A stretch of DNA of 64,000 bases, taken from NCBI GenBank assembly GCA_963377175.1, contig CAUJNA010003500.1, forward strand, positions 410,670-474,669, in the 5' to 3' direction. The DNA is from Effrenium voratum (Eukaryota > Sar > Dinophyceae > Suessiales > Symbiodiniaceae). The position numbers and the translations under genes are program-made. A model generated the notes under the pieces. It had not been told where the DNA came from and did not search any database. It worked only from the letters and a program-made list of their open reading frames with translations. Within the stretch, counting starts at the first letter, position 1; each line of letters starts with the position of its first letter. Positions 41,759-51,091 of this stretch are shown here, piece after piece.

Positions 41759-43538
41759 GAGAGAGCGACCACGGCAAGAGCAGCACGCCCACCGGCTTCT
41801 TTGCCAATACTAGCCTGGCGTATAGAAAGCCGAACATTGGCGGCACACTGGCAGGGCAGTCTGGCTCCTGTGTGTGCGGACGCGTGCTCCACCCCTCCTT
41901 TGGATTTCCGCATGACGCTCGACCATCTTGCTGTGCCAACTGCAAAGAGGATGGGATGGTGAACATCAAGCGCCGCAGATGCAGGTGTGGTAGGACCCAA
42001 CCTTTTTTCGGGATGCCAGGTGATGCTCGGGCAACTTGCTGTGCCAACTGCAAAGCGGATGGGATGGTGAACATCAGGAGCCCCAAATGCAGGTGTGGCA
42101 GATCCATACCTTTTTTCGGGATGACAGGGGCTGCTCGGGCAACTTGCTGTGCCAACTGCAAAGAGGATGGGATGGTGGACATCAAGAGCCCCAAATGTAG
42201 GTGTGGCAGAGCCCACCCAGCTTTCGGGATGCCAGGCGACGCTCGGGCGACTTGCTGTGCGAACTGCAAAGCGGATGGGATGGTGGACATCAAGAGCCCC
42301 AAATGCATGTGTGGCAGAGCCCAACCTTATTTCGGGATGCCAGGCGACGCTCGGGCAACTTGCTGTGCCAACTGCAAAGAGGATGGGATGGTGAACATCA
42401 GGAGCCCCAAATGCAGGTGTGGCAGAGCCAAACCTTTTTTCGGGATGCCAGGTGATGTTCGGGCAACTTGCTGTGCCCGCTGCAAGGAGGATGGAATGTT
42501 AGACAGAAAGAAACCCAAATGCAGGTGTGGCAGAGCCCAACCAGTTTTCGGGATGCCAGGTGATGTTCGGGCAACTTGCTGTGCCCGCTGCAAGGAGGAT
42601 GGAATGTTAGACATAAAGAGCCCCAAATGCAGGTGTGGCAGAGCCCAACCAGTTTTCGGGATGCCAGGTGATGCTCGGGCAACTTGCTGTGCCAACTGCC
42701 AAGAGGATGGGATGATGGACATCAAGAACGCCAAGTGCAGGTGCGGTAGGGCCAGACCATCTTTCGGGATGCCAGGTGATGCTCGGGCAACTTGCTGTGC
42801 CAACTGCCAAGAGGATGGGATGATGGACATCAAGAACGCCAAGTGCAGGTGCGGTAGGGCCAGACCATCTTTCGGGATGCCAGGTGATGCTCGGGCAACT
42901 TGCTGTGCCAACTGCAGAGAGGATGGAATGGAAGACATTGTAAGTTTGAGGTGCCTTGTGTGCGGAAAGCACGCAAGTTATCCAGATGCTACTGGCAAAC
43001 CTCGGCAATTCTGTGCAGTGCATGCGGCAGAGGTTGGCGCACATGTTTTGTCCTCATCGAATTTATCGCGCGCAGCAAGCGATTGTTTTGACATGTTGGA
43101 GGAGGAGGTAGGCTACAGGTTCACTTTTCGGCACAGATTTGATGCAGCTACCGGCACTTGGTCCGGCAAGGAGTTCGCAGGTTTGATTCCAAAGCGTGCG
43201 GTGCTGCCCGATGCATACCACCCGGAGAGGCGCGAGGTGGTTGAATTTCTGGGGAACTACTATCATGGCTTTCCTTTGGAGCATCCAAGGCTACTTGGTA
43301 GCACATATCGTTTTGCCACCAAAGTACAAGTACGAGTTTCTGTCATCAGCTCGCAACTCGTTCTGTTTCAAGGCATAGCAGCTTCATTTGCGTGGGCGGC
43401 AAGCCGGCGCCGGACGTTTATCGTGACACCATGGAACGCCTCGATCTGTTCACTGGGGAGGGGCTCCGCGTCTTTTACATTTGGGAGCACGAGTTCGTGG
43501 AGTGGCGGAAGCGAGCATCTTGGCAGAACCTGGGTTGA
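41759..43538 (+). CDS. EsV-1-7 repeat/PD-(D/E)XK nuclease, copy B
   Basis: The exon opens after GGGAG|G with a leader conserved in copy A (FFANTSLAYRKPNIGG). It then has 10 EsV-1-7-type repeats of 36 residues (C-x-C-x16-C, C-x2-C, FGMPGDARATCCANC core) and a last divergent unit with canonical C-x16-C-x2-H (FCAVH, to about 43050). The C-terminal domain carries PDAYHPERREVVEFLGNYYH. After an 83-nt intron (43290-43372) it carries DVYRDTMERLDLF and VFYIWEHEFVEW. PD plus VEFLG match motifs II-III of PD-(D/E)XK enzymes. The TM-R and IWE motifs match relatives in large DNA viruses of algae and amoebae. A TGG-to-TGA change at 43536-43538 shortens the tail by about nine residues relative to copy A. 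No ATG lies upstream in frame, so a 5' exon is missing from this model. The role could be DNA cleavage or homing; this is inference. Confidence 0.7.
43290..43372 (+). other. Predicted 83-nt GC-AG intron, copy B
   Basis: Donor CCAAG|GCTACTTGG and acceptor TTTCAAG|GCATAGC. The pentamer AAGGC spans both junctions, so the intron is bounded by a direct repeat. Removal joins the VEFLGNYYHGF core to the SSFICVGGK segment in frame. Confidence 0.55.
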
Positions 43539-43641
43539 GCTTTCCTGAAGCGATTCCAATTCCGGATTTGCCAAACAGCAGTGCTTCCTTGTACATTACA
43601 ATAGTCTACGTGACTCTAAATTGACTCAGCATGTCAGAAAC

Positions 43642-43848
43642 ATGGCCGAAGAAACCGGTTGCGGGTTCCTTGGCCCCAGTTTCCCGGACGGGAACCTTCA
43701 TTTGCCTTGCCAGAACCCTTCAGTTCCTTGCGCAGTTCCCGCCGCCCCTGAGACTCAGGCCGCCTTTGGGGAGGCTGAACCTATCACCAGCCTCCTGCGT
43801 CGCCATGAGCCAAAGCCCATGGGCCGAAAAGAAGCCTGCGCCTCTTAG
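43642..43848 (+). CDS. Conserved downstream small ORF, unit B
   Basis: ATG at 43642 opens a 68-codon frame (MAEETGCGFLGPSFPDG...) that ends EPITSLLRRHEPKPMGRKE then ACAS at a TAG. The last 30 residues are conserved with unit A. The N-terminal part is not. It may be a separate small gene or a 3' exon. No family is recognised. Confidence 0.3.
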   Translation: MAEETGCGFLGPSFPDGNLHLPCQNPSVPCAVPAAPETQAAFGEAEPITSLLRRHEPKPMGRKEACAS

Positions 43849-44270
43849 GATCCAGTGGCCCAGCTTAGTGGCACCCTCTCTTTCTTTGGTGGGAATTTTC
43901 GATGCAGGGATGCAGAAGACCACGTTAGAATGCACTTGCCCTTTGCACTTTTCAAAAGCACACAAACAACTCATGAGTTTGCAGGCAAGTTGGAGAAACA
44001 GCATCACACAGCCCGATCACTGCGGGTGCTTTTCAGCGACCAAGGTTTTTGCGAGCCGCGCATTTTGTCCCCCAAAATGACTTTTGGTCCCAGCCTTTGG
44101 CTTTCACAAGGATGGAGCAAAACCTATTCTTACTCAAAGCAGATTTTGGGGTCAGGGTTTGCGGGGAATTGCGCTGGAAGGTCATTCCTTTTGTTGGTTA
44201 AGGGGACGGTCGTGATACCACTGGAGGGCCTTGCCAACTTGACTTCTTCGCTTTAAGGAGGAGTTATCAA

Positions 44271-44807
44271 AGAAGTGGGAACAATCGGCCTTGTCTTCTG
44301 TCTTTTGGTTCCTCAATCTTGCAAAAGTAATCAAGCCCGAGCCGAGTCTCTGAATACATAAGCTGGTGGATTTTCCTTTGAAGGAACCTAGGCTTCTCAA
44401 AACGCCGTTGAACCCTCTTCGGAGAAAGCTTTCCTTTGGTGATGCAGGACATGCTGGGGATGCGGGATAGCTGAGGATGTGGGTAATATAAGTGTTTTTT
44501 TAGCGTACCCTTTTGAGGTTAACCAACGCCCAATTGTTCACTGGCACCCTTGTTCTCTTTTTGTAAGGGGGTTGCTTGTCTAGTAAAGGTCAACCAACCA
44601 AAGGGGTGACTTTTTTTTACCAGAGTCACTTGGCAACTGAGCGGTGGCTAGGACCGGCTAGGACCTCATTTTGGGTTTCAAGCTTCCAAATCTGCTTAGA
44701 TCAAGCTGATCTTTTTCGGGTTACATCATCTTGAGTTTCATCCTTTACTAAATCCGGTTGCCACAATCTGCTTGCCACTACGTCTGTCCTGGTTTTCGGG
44801 TCCACAG
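44271..44807. other. Intergenic
   Basis: No exon or named repeat is supported in this stretch. Confidence 0.4.
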
Positions 44808-44922
44808 CTCGCAAGCGCACGCGCTCGCGCGTTTTGCGGCGCGGCGTTTTCAGGTTCTTGGAGCGCGCCAAGCCTCCGCAGATCGCCCAGGTCTCCGAGT
44901 GGGTGCGGTCTCCCAGAAAGGA
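44808..44922 (+). CDS. Internal exon, basic helical segment
   Basis: After TCCACAG the frame reads RKRTRSRVLRRGVFRFLERA then KPPQIAQVSEWVRSPRK, ending before GGATTTTGG. It is GC-rich and clearly protein-like, with a strongly basic first helix. The same frame stays open to 45079 but loses protein character. Family unknown. Confidence 0.45.
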
Positions 44923-45439
44923 TTTTGGTGCTGTGGTCCAGAGGTTGAGACTCCAACTTTGGTACAGGGTTGGAAGATATGATGTTCATTACTCGAGACT
45001 TTGGTTGAGGCTTGGTGCTTTTTTGGCTTGGGGTTTGGGCTGGAAAGCTATGGAGCTCCCACACAAACCATCCCTTTAAGATAATGTGAACACGTTGTGC
45101 TTGGACAACATATCTGGCCCCCTAACAATTAGTGATGTGAGTTGCGTGTTCCTTCTTTTCTTGCGGAGCCACGCCAGTCTTGCCAAGAAAGTGGCAAGAG
45201 GAGCCCGGTTCCTTCATTATAACTCCAGATCATGAAGTGCAAGGAAAACACACTATTTGGAGGAATCCCTTTTGGCAGAACCCCGTTTAGAAGAAGCTTG
45301 GAGGCCTATGCAAACCCTCTTTTGGGCATCATGTTGATTTGCAGAGGATACATTCCACCCAACAAACAACTCAGGCCCTTGCTTACTTTTTTCTCGTGGC
45401 TGTGCAAGGACTGAAACAAGCAGGGCGTGGTTGTCTTCC

Positions 45440-46020
45440 ATGGCAATAGGGTTGGACATGTCAATAGTGCGTGGACCGCGACCACGCCAATACATCGTTT
45501 TGTGGGCAAGGAAGGTTTTGCCCGCGTCCAAGCGGCAATATAGATGGCCTGGCTATCGCTACAACAAAAAACTCAAAAAGCGCCGCTGCCTGGCATTCAA
45601 GCAGCACCTGTTCCGCGCTGAGGTGCCGCCTTATGAGCGAAAGCCTCAGGAGGCCTTGCAGTTGTACATGCAGGACAGGATTTGCTGCCGACCGTTGGCC
45701 TTTTTGCTTGACGGTTCCCAGCCATCCCCTTAGGCTTTTAGGTTTTAGTGTTTAGTAGGGGGTTTCCATTTAACCCACTAAAAGTTAAGCTTTTAGCGGG
45801 GGATCTGAGGACAGCCCAGTTTGATAAGTCCCTCATGTTTGGGGGCCAGAGCCGTGACCTGCGCATACTGAAACTTTTGGTTCGCAATCAGAGGCATGAG
45901 ACTGAATTCCCCTCAAAGACTGCCAGCCATGCGCTCAACTCAGTTTTTCACATCACCTTCCCAGCTGTTCAGTCACGGGCACCCTTCTTCCCCTGTTTTT
46001 CTTTGGTTGGTCCCCTCTAA
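45440..46020 (+). CDS. Two exons joined across an introner-like intron
   Basis: Exon 1 has an ATG at 45440 and reads MAIGLDMSIVRGPRPRQYIV, then a basic stretch (KRQYRWPGYRYNKKLKKRRC) and HLFRAEVPPYERKPQEALQL, ending in phase 1 at 45713. Intron 45714-45814 (101 nt, GTTCCCAGCC to GGACAG) is a dispersed element. Exon 2 (45815-46020) continues in phase as QFDKSLMFGGQSRDLRILKL then LVRNQRHETEFPSKTASHAL, to a stop at 46018-46020. Composition suggests a basic RNA- or ribosome-associated protein, but no family is recognised. The last 20 codons may already be intron. Confidence 0.45.
45714..45814 (+). mobile_element. GTTCCCAGCC-family introner-like intron
   Basis: Starts GTTCCCAGCCATCCCC, contains the hairpin CTAAAAGTTAAGCTTTTAGC and ends GGGGGATCTGAGGACAG. 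Excision links two open frames in phase 1. Related copies lie at 22055, 26196, 34906 and 63012. Confidence 0.6.
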
Positions 46021-46403
46021 AGATGGATCTCCCCCCAAAATCGGGGTCCCTTTGAGTTGTCTGTTGGGTGGAATGTATCCTCTAGCAAATCAACCTGGTG
46101 CCCAAAAGAGGGTTTGCATAAGCCAAGCTTCTTCAAAAATCGTGGGTCTGCCAAAAGGGATTCCTCCAAACATAAAGCCTTCCCTGTTTTTCAGACGTTT
46201 TTCTAGGGATTGATTCCCCATTGCATTCTTTTCAAACAACGTTCTTTTCAAGACCCGATCGCTGTCTTCCCAGGGTTCTTCATGGTTTTCTAGAACAATT
46301 GGAAGCTAGCCCTAGAGGAATGAGGCCTACCAGCCTGGGCTGCCAGCTGCGAAACCCGCCCCGTGTTATTCTGGCTGGATCCACTTCGAGTTTTGGTCCC
46401 CAG

Positions 46404-46707
46404 ACAATCTCCCCCCAAAATCCGTCGGTCCCCTGGGGCCCCGCGGCCTTCGGAGGAGTTCGTGGCGCTCTTGCGGCTGGCGCTGAAAGAGGGCCGGGCG
46501 CCGAAAGAACTTCCGCTCGCGGGGGTTGGGCAGGAGGTCGCCGCGGGGCGTTTCGTCTCGTCCACACCTAGGTCCCCCATCTTAGTGCCCTTTTTAGCGT
46601 TATTTTTTTGGGGGGAGGGTTCCCCTACTAACATAGACTACAGCAAAATAGGGTACCCTTGTTCTAACCTCTCCACTGGAGGACCTAGACACGTTTTCGT
46701 GGCGTAG
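46404..46707 (+). CDS. Terminal exons with CTAG-family intron
   Basis: After GGTCCCCAG the frame reads QSPPKIRRSPGAPRPSEEFV then ALLRLALKEGRAPKELPLAG and VGQEVAAGRFVSST, ending CCTAG at 46571. The CTAG-family element 46572-46688 (117 nt) follows. Past it the frame ends HVFVA with a TAG at 46705-46707. Because 117 is a multiple of three, the frame is also open through the element, so retention cannot be excluded from sequence. Family unknown; the SEEFVALLRLAL segment looks helical. Confidence 0.45.
46572..46688 (+). mobile_element. CTAG-family introner-like element, copy c
   Basis: GTCCCCCATCTTAG start, CCCTACTAACATAGACTACA core and CCACTGGAGGACCTAG end. GT and AG lie at the tips. Confidence 0.65.
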
Positions 46708-47661
46708 TGTTATTCCCAAGTCGCTTGGGACAAGCCATGCTTTCTTTTCTATATAGGTCTCCAGCCATTTTTCTTAGATCCAAAGTTGGTCTCGGGATCC
46801 CAAGCCATTCTTTCCATTCTTTCCAGGGATCCTTTGTTTCTCGAAAACCTCCGAAAACCCAGAAAAAAAGGGGGAAAAAGTCCGGCTTGTTGAAGAAAGA
46901 AGGATGGTTGAAAAGAATGGAGAAGGAATGAACTAGAATTCTCGTTGCTTGATCTGAACCGCCAGTCAACTGGAGCGCTCTTGCACGTCCAAAATCCAAA
47001 CCCTTGGGCGCGAAGCTTCATGACGCTATCAACGTGAGCTCCGATTTTCTTCGCAAGGCGAACAGGGAGTTAGCCTCCCATAGCAACTGGGGGAGGGGTA
47101 CCTGGAAGATCAATTTCCTCTTGGAGGGACCAACTGTCAGGTGCGTTTTGTAAGCTGATTTGGGTGTGCCTTTTTTAAAGGTTGGATCCCCCAAAATGGA
47201 TTTGGGTTTGCCTCTTTTCCCTTTAAACCCACAGAACCTCAAAGGGGTACCGACTCCGAAAACACACATCCATGGAGGGCTGCCAACACCAATGTATGTG
47301 TTGGAGGAACATTGTTGAGCACCCCAACAAACAGGGCCACCAACTCCAAAAATATGAAAAACACATTTTGTTTCGGGGACCCCCCAAAAAACAACAATGT
47401 CTTTCCGGCTTCCTCTTAGCTCCAGTTTCAACAAACACAGTACAAAATGGGGTACCTAGGTCCCCCAGTAGTACCCTTTTTCCCTTGTTTGGTTGGGAGG
47501 GCTCCCCTACTAAAATAGACTACAGAAAGAAGTTGGTACCCTTATTCCATCCTCTCCACTGGACCTAGGCACCACCCCCCCAACCGAAAATCCGTGGCGC
47601 CGCGCGACTGGGTCGCGCAGAGCGGCGTCGATGCGACTGAGGCGGGAACGACCTGCCTCAG
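46708..47661. other. Intergenic with CTAG-family copy d
   Basis: 46770-46940 is an inverted GATTCCCC-type repeat. 47455-47569 is a CTAG-family element (CCTAGGTCCCCCAGTAG to CCACTGGACCTAG) lying just upstream of the next exon. No other exon is supported. Confidence 0.55.
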
Positions 47662-47742
47662 CTGTTGGAGCTCTTGGACGAGGGCTTGGAGGAGGTGTTG
47701 CGCACCGAGGCGCGCGGAGCACCGGGCAGAGGGGAGCAGCGC
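47662..47742 (+). CDS. Internal exon, acidic helix
   Basis: After CTGCCTCAG the frame reads LLELLDEGLEEVLRTEARGA then PGRGEQR in 27 codons, phase 0 at both ends, followed by a GTGGGG donor. Strong leucine/glutamate amphipathic helix. Family unknown. Confidence 0.4.
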
Positions 47743-48739
47743 GTGGGGGGTCCCCGGTGGGTGTTGTTTTTCGGGTCCCCCCGGTTTTGTCAAACCCCCC
47801 CCCAAAAAAAAAGAACGAGTTTCCGCCCAAAAAATGGAGGTGTCTCACTCTCATGGATTTGGAGAGTCCAAGTGTGGGGTGTATTTTCAAAGATTAGGTA
47901 TCCCTGTGCTTGATTTCTTCTGTTGGTACTCCTTTGAAGCGAGTCTCAACTGTGGGACAGTCCTAAGTGCAGTTGTTTGAGGGTGTCAAATTGTGTAGCT
48001 GGGTGGGGTGAAGGGGAGAGGGGGTGCAAAATAAATTATCTTTTGCTCAAGCAATATTTCATATTTTTCAGGTCTGCTACGTTTGCATGTGGTGCCGCTT
48101 GTTTTGTTTCTTCTCGATGCTGATGAGGTCCCAACGGATCCGCACTGCGATCAGTGGAGTTGCTTTCCACTTTCAGATGCCAGCTACCGGCTTGGTATTC
48201 CCTTATTAATTATGAAAATAATTCTTCACTACTGGACATATGTTTAGTTTCTCCTGGGGCCTTAACCAAATGGAAGACACCCCTGTTTTCTGGTCGTTGC
48301 CACACAGGCCAAGTCAGGACGGGGGAACAACCCCGAGAGCAGGTGCGATTCGCTGTCCAATCATCGTGAAGCCACTTTGTAAAAGGCCAACTGGTGTCTT
48401 CTTCTGCTCCAGACTCAGGGAATACTCCGCAGGAAAAGGGAGGGGAATTCCGACCATTCATCCACAGCCGGAGCAAATCTCCAGTACGAGGCCTGGCACA
48501 GAAACCATCGCCTCCGAATCCAAACAGGCCCATCCTTTTCCATGCCCAGTGAGTCGATTTCTCGGGGCCGAAGTCTCCCATTTGCGACGGATTCCTTGAA
48601 CCCTAGAAGAGCGTTTTCTCGGCATTCTCGGTTCCTGACACTGTGTGGACCCCCATTTGGATGTTGGATTTTTGGATTTGCGAGCGTGTGCCTGGGATGT
48701 GTGGCTTGCCTCTTGAGCGGCAACTTGCTCCTTTTGCAG
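47743..48739. other. Intergenic/intronic
   Basis: Positions 48205-48265 match the repeat at 52920-52975 and 56735-56975 (TCACTACTGGACA...). A 186-codon minus-strand ORF (48458-49018) overlaps the next exon and was not accepted. Confidence 0.35.
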
Positions 48740-48912
48740 GGCACCCCAAATTTTCGGCCTTGCCCGTCGAGGTTTTGCTGGCTTCGGTGCTTGCCCCAGG
48801 GGCACGAGTCGAGCATTTGGAGTATCTAAGTAGAAGTACAGGGGAGAACCTGAAACTTCCCCTTGAATCAGGTTACCCCCCAATGGATGGCTTGGATTCG
48901 TGGTTTGGGTAG
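48740..48912 (+). CDS. C-terminal exon, unknown protein
   Basis: After CTTTTGCAG|G the frame reads HPKFSALPVEVLLASVLAPG then ARVEHLEYLSRSTGENLKLP, and ends DGLDSWFG at a TAG 48910-48912. The acceptor is strong (pyrimidine run then GCAG|G) and the composition convincing. Family unknown. Confidence 0.45.
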
Positions 48913-48940
48913 TTGAACCCGTGAATATCGCCGAGGGTAA

Positions 48941-49245
48941 ATGGGACGCAGAGGCGTCAAGAACCTGTTCCAGGCCTTGAAAAACATGGGAAACTGGCGG
49001 AGCTGTTTCTTGTGCCATGTGGCTGAAGCCTTTGGCCTAGAAACATTGGCCCCTGCGAAGCTCCCACACCGGTTCCGACCTGACGAAATACTCCAGACCA
49101 GTCCCCCCTACTCCAAATACCCTCGTTTTTCAGGGTATCATGTCGACCCTCTGGTGAAAAAAGTGTGGTGTTTTCCGTGGAAACCAGGTTTTCCCGAATA
49201 CCCTGAAAAAGGTGAGTATTTTGAGTAGGGGGCCCTGTGTAGATT
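48941..49245 (+). CDS. Putative gene start with foldback intron
   Basis: ATG at 48941 opens MGRRGVKNLFQALKNMGNWR, then AEAFGLETLAPAKLPHRFRP. At 49101 the sequence enters a foldback element that begins GTCCCCCCTACTCC and ends GAGTAG. Splicing it out leaves a short in-frame tail and a stop near 49240. The start looks presequence-like. Low confidence in the 3' end. Confidence 0.3.
49101..49232. repeat. Foldback element, about 130 bp
   Basis: CCCCCTACTCCAAATACCC and its inverted match (GAGTATTTTGAGTAGGGGG) form the outer stem. GTTTTTCAGGGTAT and ATACCCTGAAAAA form the inner stem. GT and AG occur at the ends. Confidence 0.75.
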
Positions 49246-49778
49246 TTCATGAATACCCTTGAGGCTTTAACATGGTTTCCTTGCCACCCCGCCAGGCATT
49301 GCACCAAGCAACTCTGAACGATTATGTATTCGTACATATTACCCCCTCTCCCACTAACATGGCACCCCACAGGGGGTGTCTCCACAGGAAACTGATCTTC
49401 CAGATACTCTCCTACAGGTGCCATGTTGGTGATAGAAAGGGTAATGACCTTTGGGATTAGTTCAAGAAGCTGACAAGCAAGAAAGACCTTGGAAATTGAG
49501 TGGACTTCGACTCTGATTTGTCCACATCTGCAGCCTGTTGGGAAGCCATAAAAAAAACATCCGCAAGAATCGCCGGCATTTGCCTGGGAGTCTTGCGATC
49601 TCCCGGTGTTGTTTTGTTTGTTTTGTTTCCGAAACCTGCGCGCGCGAGAGAGAGAGAGGCGCCCTGATTTTCCTCCGAGGCTTGCCCGTCGGAGTTTCCA
49701 GGGTGGTTTTGGGGGATGTTTTTCCGGGGCCATGATTTTGACCGTTTCAAAGGGTTACCAAAGTCAGAAACCGGGTTG
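49246..49778. other. Intergenic
   Basis: An AG/CG-rich patch at 49635-49660 gives Arg/Glu ORFs. No exon is supported. Confidence 0.4.
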
Positions 49779-50108
49779 CCTGGAGGACCCTTTGATACAC
49801 AAAGAAGTGCTCCGGACAGTTTTTGGCATTCAAGCGGTTTTTTTCTGCTCAAATCCAATTCGAGCACTTTTTGAGGTTGCCTAGCTGCTTTGGTGAGGTG
49901 CTCGAGAGAAAACGAACCTGCAACTCGAGCGCAATTTCCCGCTACTCGGGCGCAATTTTCCGCAAATCGAGCGCAATTCCAAAAAGTGTGCAAAGCCAAA
50001 GCTGCCCCGCAATCCGTGTGTTTGCACGTGCTTGCATTTACCATTACTCGCGCACTTATTTGCCACGAAAGCTCAAGCAAACATTTGTGTATCAATGGGT
50101 CCTGCAGG
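49779..50108. mobile_element. 330-bp TIR transposon (MITE), copy 2
   Basis: The left end CCTGGAGGACCCTTTGATAC and right end GTATCAATGGGTCCTGCAGG are inverted repeats related to those of 40832-41154. Interior GAGCGCAATT and GGGCGCAATTTTCCGC motifs are shared. TG flanks both ends, consistent with a 2-bp target duplication. Confidence 0.8.
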
Positions 50109-50567
50109 TGGTTTCCATTTAACCCAAATCATGAGGCCTGTGTTTTTGGTTTGCTTTTTTCCGATGAAACCAACGGAGTTCACCTGGGCTGCAAACCCGG
50201 CCTTGGCTTGAGGAAAGACCCCCTGGCTATCAGCAGATCTATCCATTCTTCGCCTGCCGCTGCCTGAGACGCCCTGGAACTTTGGGTTCCCCCGCCGTTG
50301 GCTTTTCGTCGTTGGGTACATGCTTGAGCATTGCCGTGGGGAGACACGCAAAAAAGCTCCCGTGATCCATATGAAAAGTTTGTACATGCCGGAAATCCAA
50401 AAGGGAGAATTGGTTTCAGCTTTTTATGGGCATGAGGCAAACTGACGCCTGGCACTCAGTTCACCCCACTGCACACCAGTGGCTGAGCTGGGCAGACAAC
50501 TGCAGGCTGAGTGGCTCAGTGGTTACCAGGCTGAGTCCCATTTGGGCGGACATCGTATGAAACAGCC
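50109..50567. other. Intergenic
   Basis: No exon is supported. Short ORFs on both strands overlap without a clear coding frame. Confidence 0.35.
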
Positions 50568-50937
50568 ATGCCGTGGATGGACAAATATTCCGCAGCAGAG
50601 GTGGTGGATGAAACCCGGGAGCGGAATCATATCCTAGCCACTGATGCAGGGTTTTGTCCATCAGTGGCATTCAAACAACTATCAGAGCTAGTGGGTGCCC
50701 CATGGTACAGGTACCTAGGTCCCCCAGTAGTGCCCCTTCACCAACCTTTTTGGGGGGAGGGTTCCCCTACTAAAATAGACTACAGGAAAAGAAAAAAACA
50801 GGTACCAACTTGTTCTAACCTCTCCACTGGAGGACCTAGGTGCAGTGTACCAATCATTTTGTCCACACGAAAAGTATCTGACGGCCGGCGTTCGCTTTGG
50901 CTTTCGAGGCTTTGCGGCCGTCGCAAAGTGCCGCAAG
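50568..50937 (+). CDS. Two exons split by a CTAG-family introner
   Basis: Exon 1 (ATG 50568) reads MPWMDKYSAAEVVDETRERN, then GFCPSVAFKQLSELVGAPWY and RYL, ending phase 1 at 50718 (CTAG). The element 50719-50839 follows. Exon 2 (50840-50937) continues in phase as GAVYQSFCPHEKYLTAGVRF then GFRGFAAVAKCRK, ending at AAG|GTGGGG. The second exon is the more convincing. Family unknown. A later exon may be among those at 51214-51622. Confidence 0.45.
50719..50839 (+). mobile_element. CTAG-family introner, copy e
   Basis: Starts GTCCCCCAGTAGTGCCCC, core CCCTACTAAAATAGACTACA, ends CCACTGGAGGACCTAG. Exact GT-to-AG removal turns CTAG|element|GTGCAG into a continuous codon and frame. Confidence 0.7.
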
Positions 50938-50960
50938 GTGGGGGGGAAGTGGACCAATCA

Positions 50961-51091
50961 TTTGGCTGTGGTTGTCAAAACCGTTTTGGGATCCCGTTTT
51001 GGGGGATTGGTGAATTCACCACCCATTTTAGAACCTATTTTAGTGGTTGGATTGGGACGTTCATTGGGGGTACGGGCTTTTGACCCGTGGC
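50961..51091 (+). mobile_element. GCTGTGGTTGTCAAAA-type MITE
   Basis: Left end TTGGCTGTGGTTGTCAAAA, right end TTTTGACCCGTGGC. Interior GGTGAATTCACCACCCATTT. Copies at 9795, 22533, 29048 (inverted), 53101 and 58297. The left TIR resembles that of the GTGTGGCTC family. Confidence 0.7.

Larger units (their letters stand above)
40440..44270. repeat. Segmental duplication, unit B
   Basis: Tandem partner of 36120-39900, offset about 4.2-4.5 kb. It carries the better preserved EsV-1-7/nuclease gene and a transposon insertion (40832-41154) absent from unit A. Confidence 0.8.
45258..46165. repeat. Inverted repeat pair flanking a gene segment
   Basis: About 120 bp at 45258-45390 (GGAATCCCTTTTGGCAGA, GGATACATTCCACCCAACA) recur inverted at 46040-46165 (TGTTGGGTGGAATGTATCC, TGCCAAAAGGGATTCC). 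They enclose the two-exon segment at 45440-46020. Confidence 0.75.

Noticed and set aside
48458..49018. 186-codon minus-strand ORF
   Set aside because: The overlapping + frame at 48740-48912 has a strong acceptor, better composition and a natural stop. The minus frame is Ser/Lys/Pro-biased without motifs.
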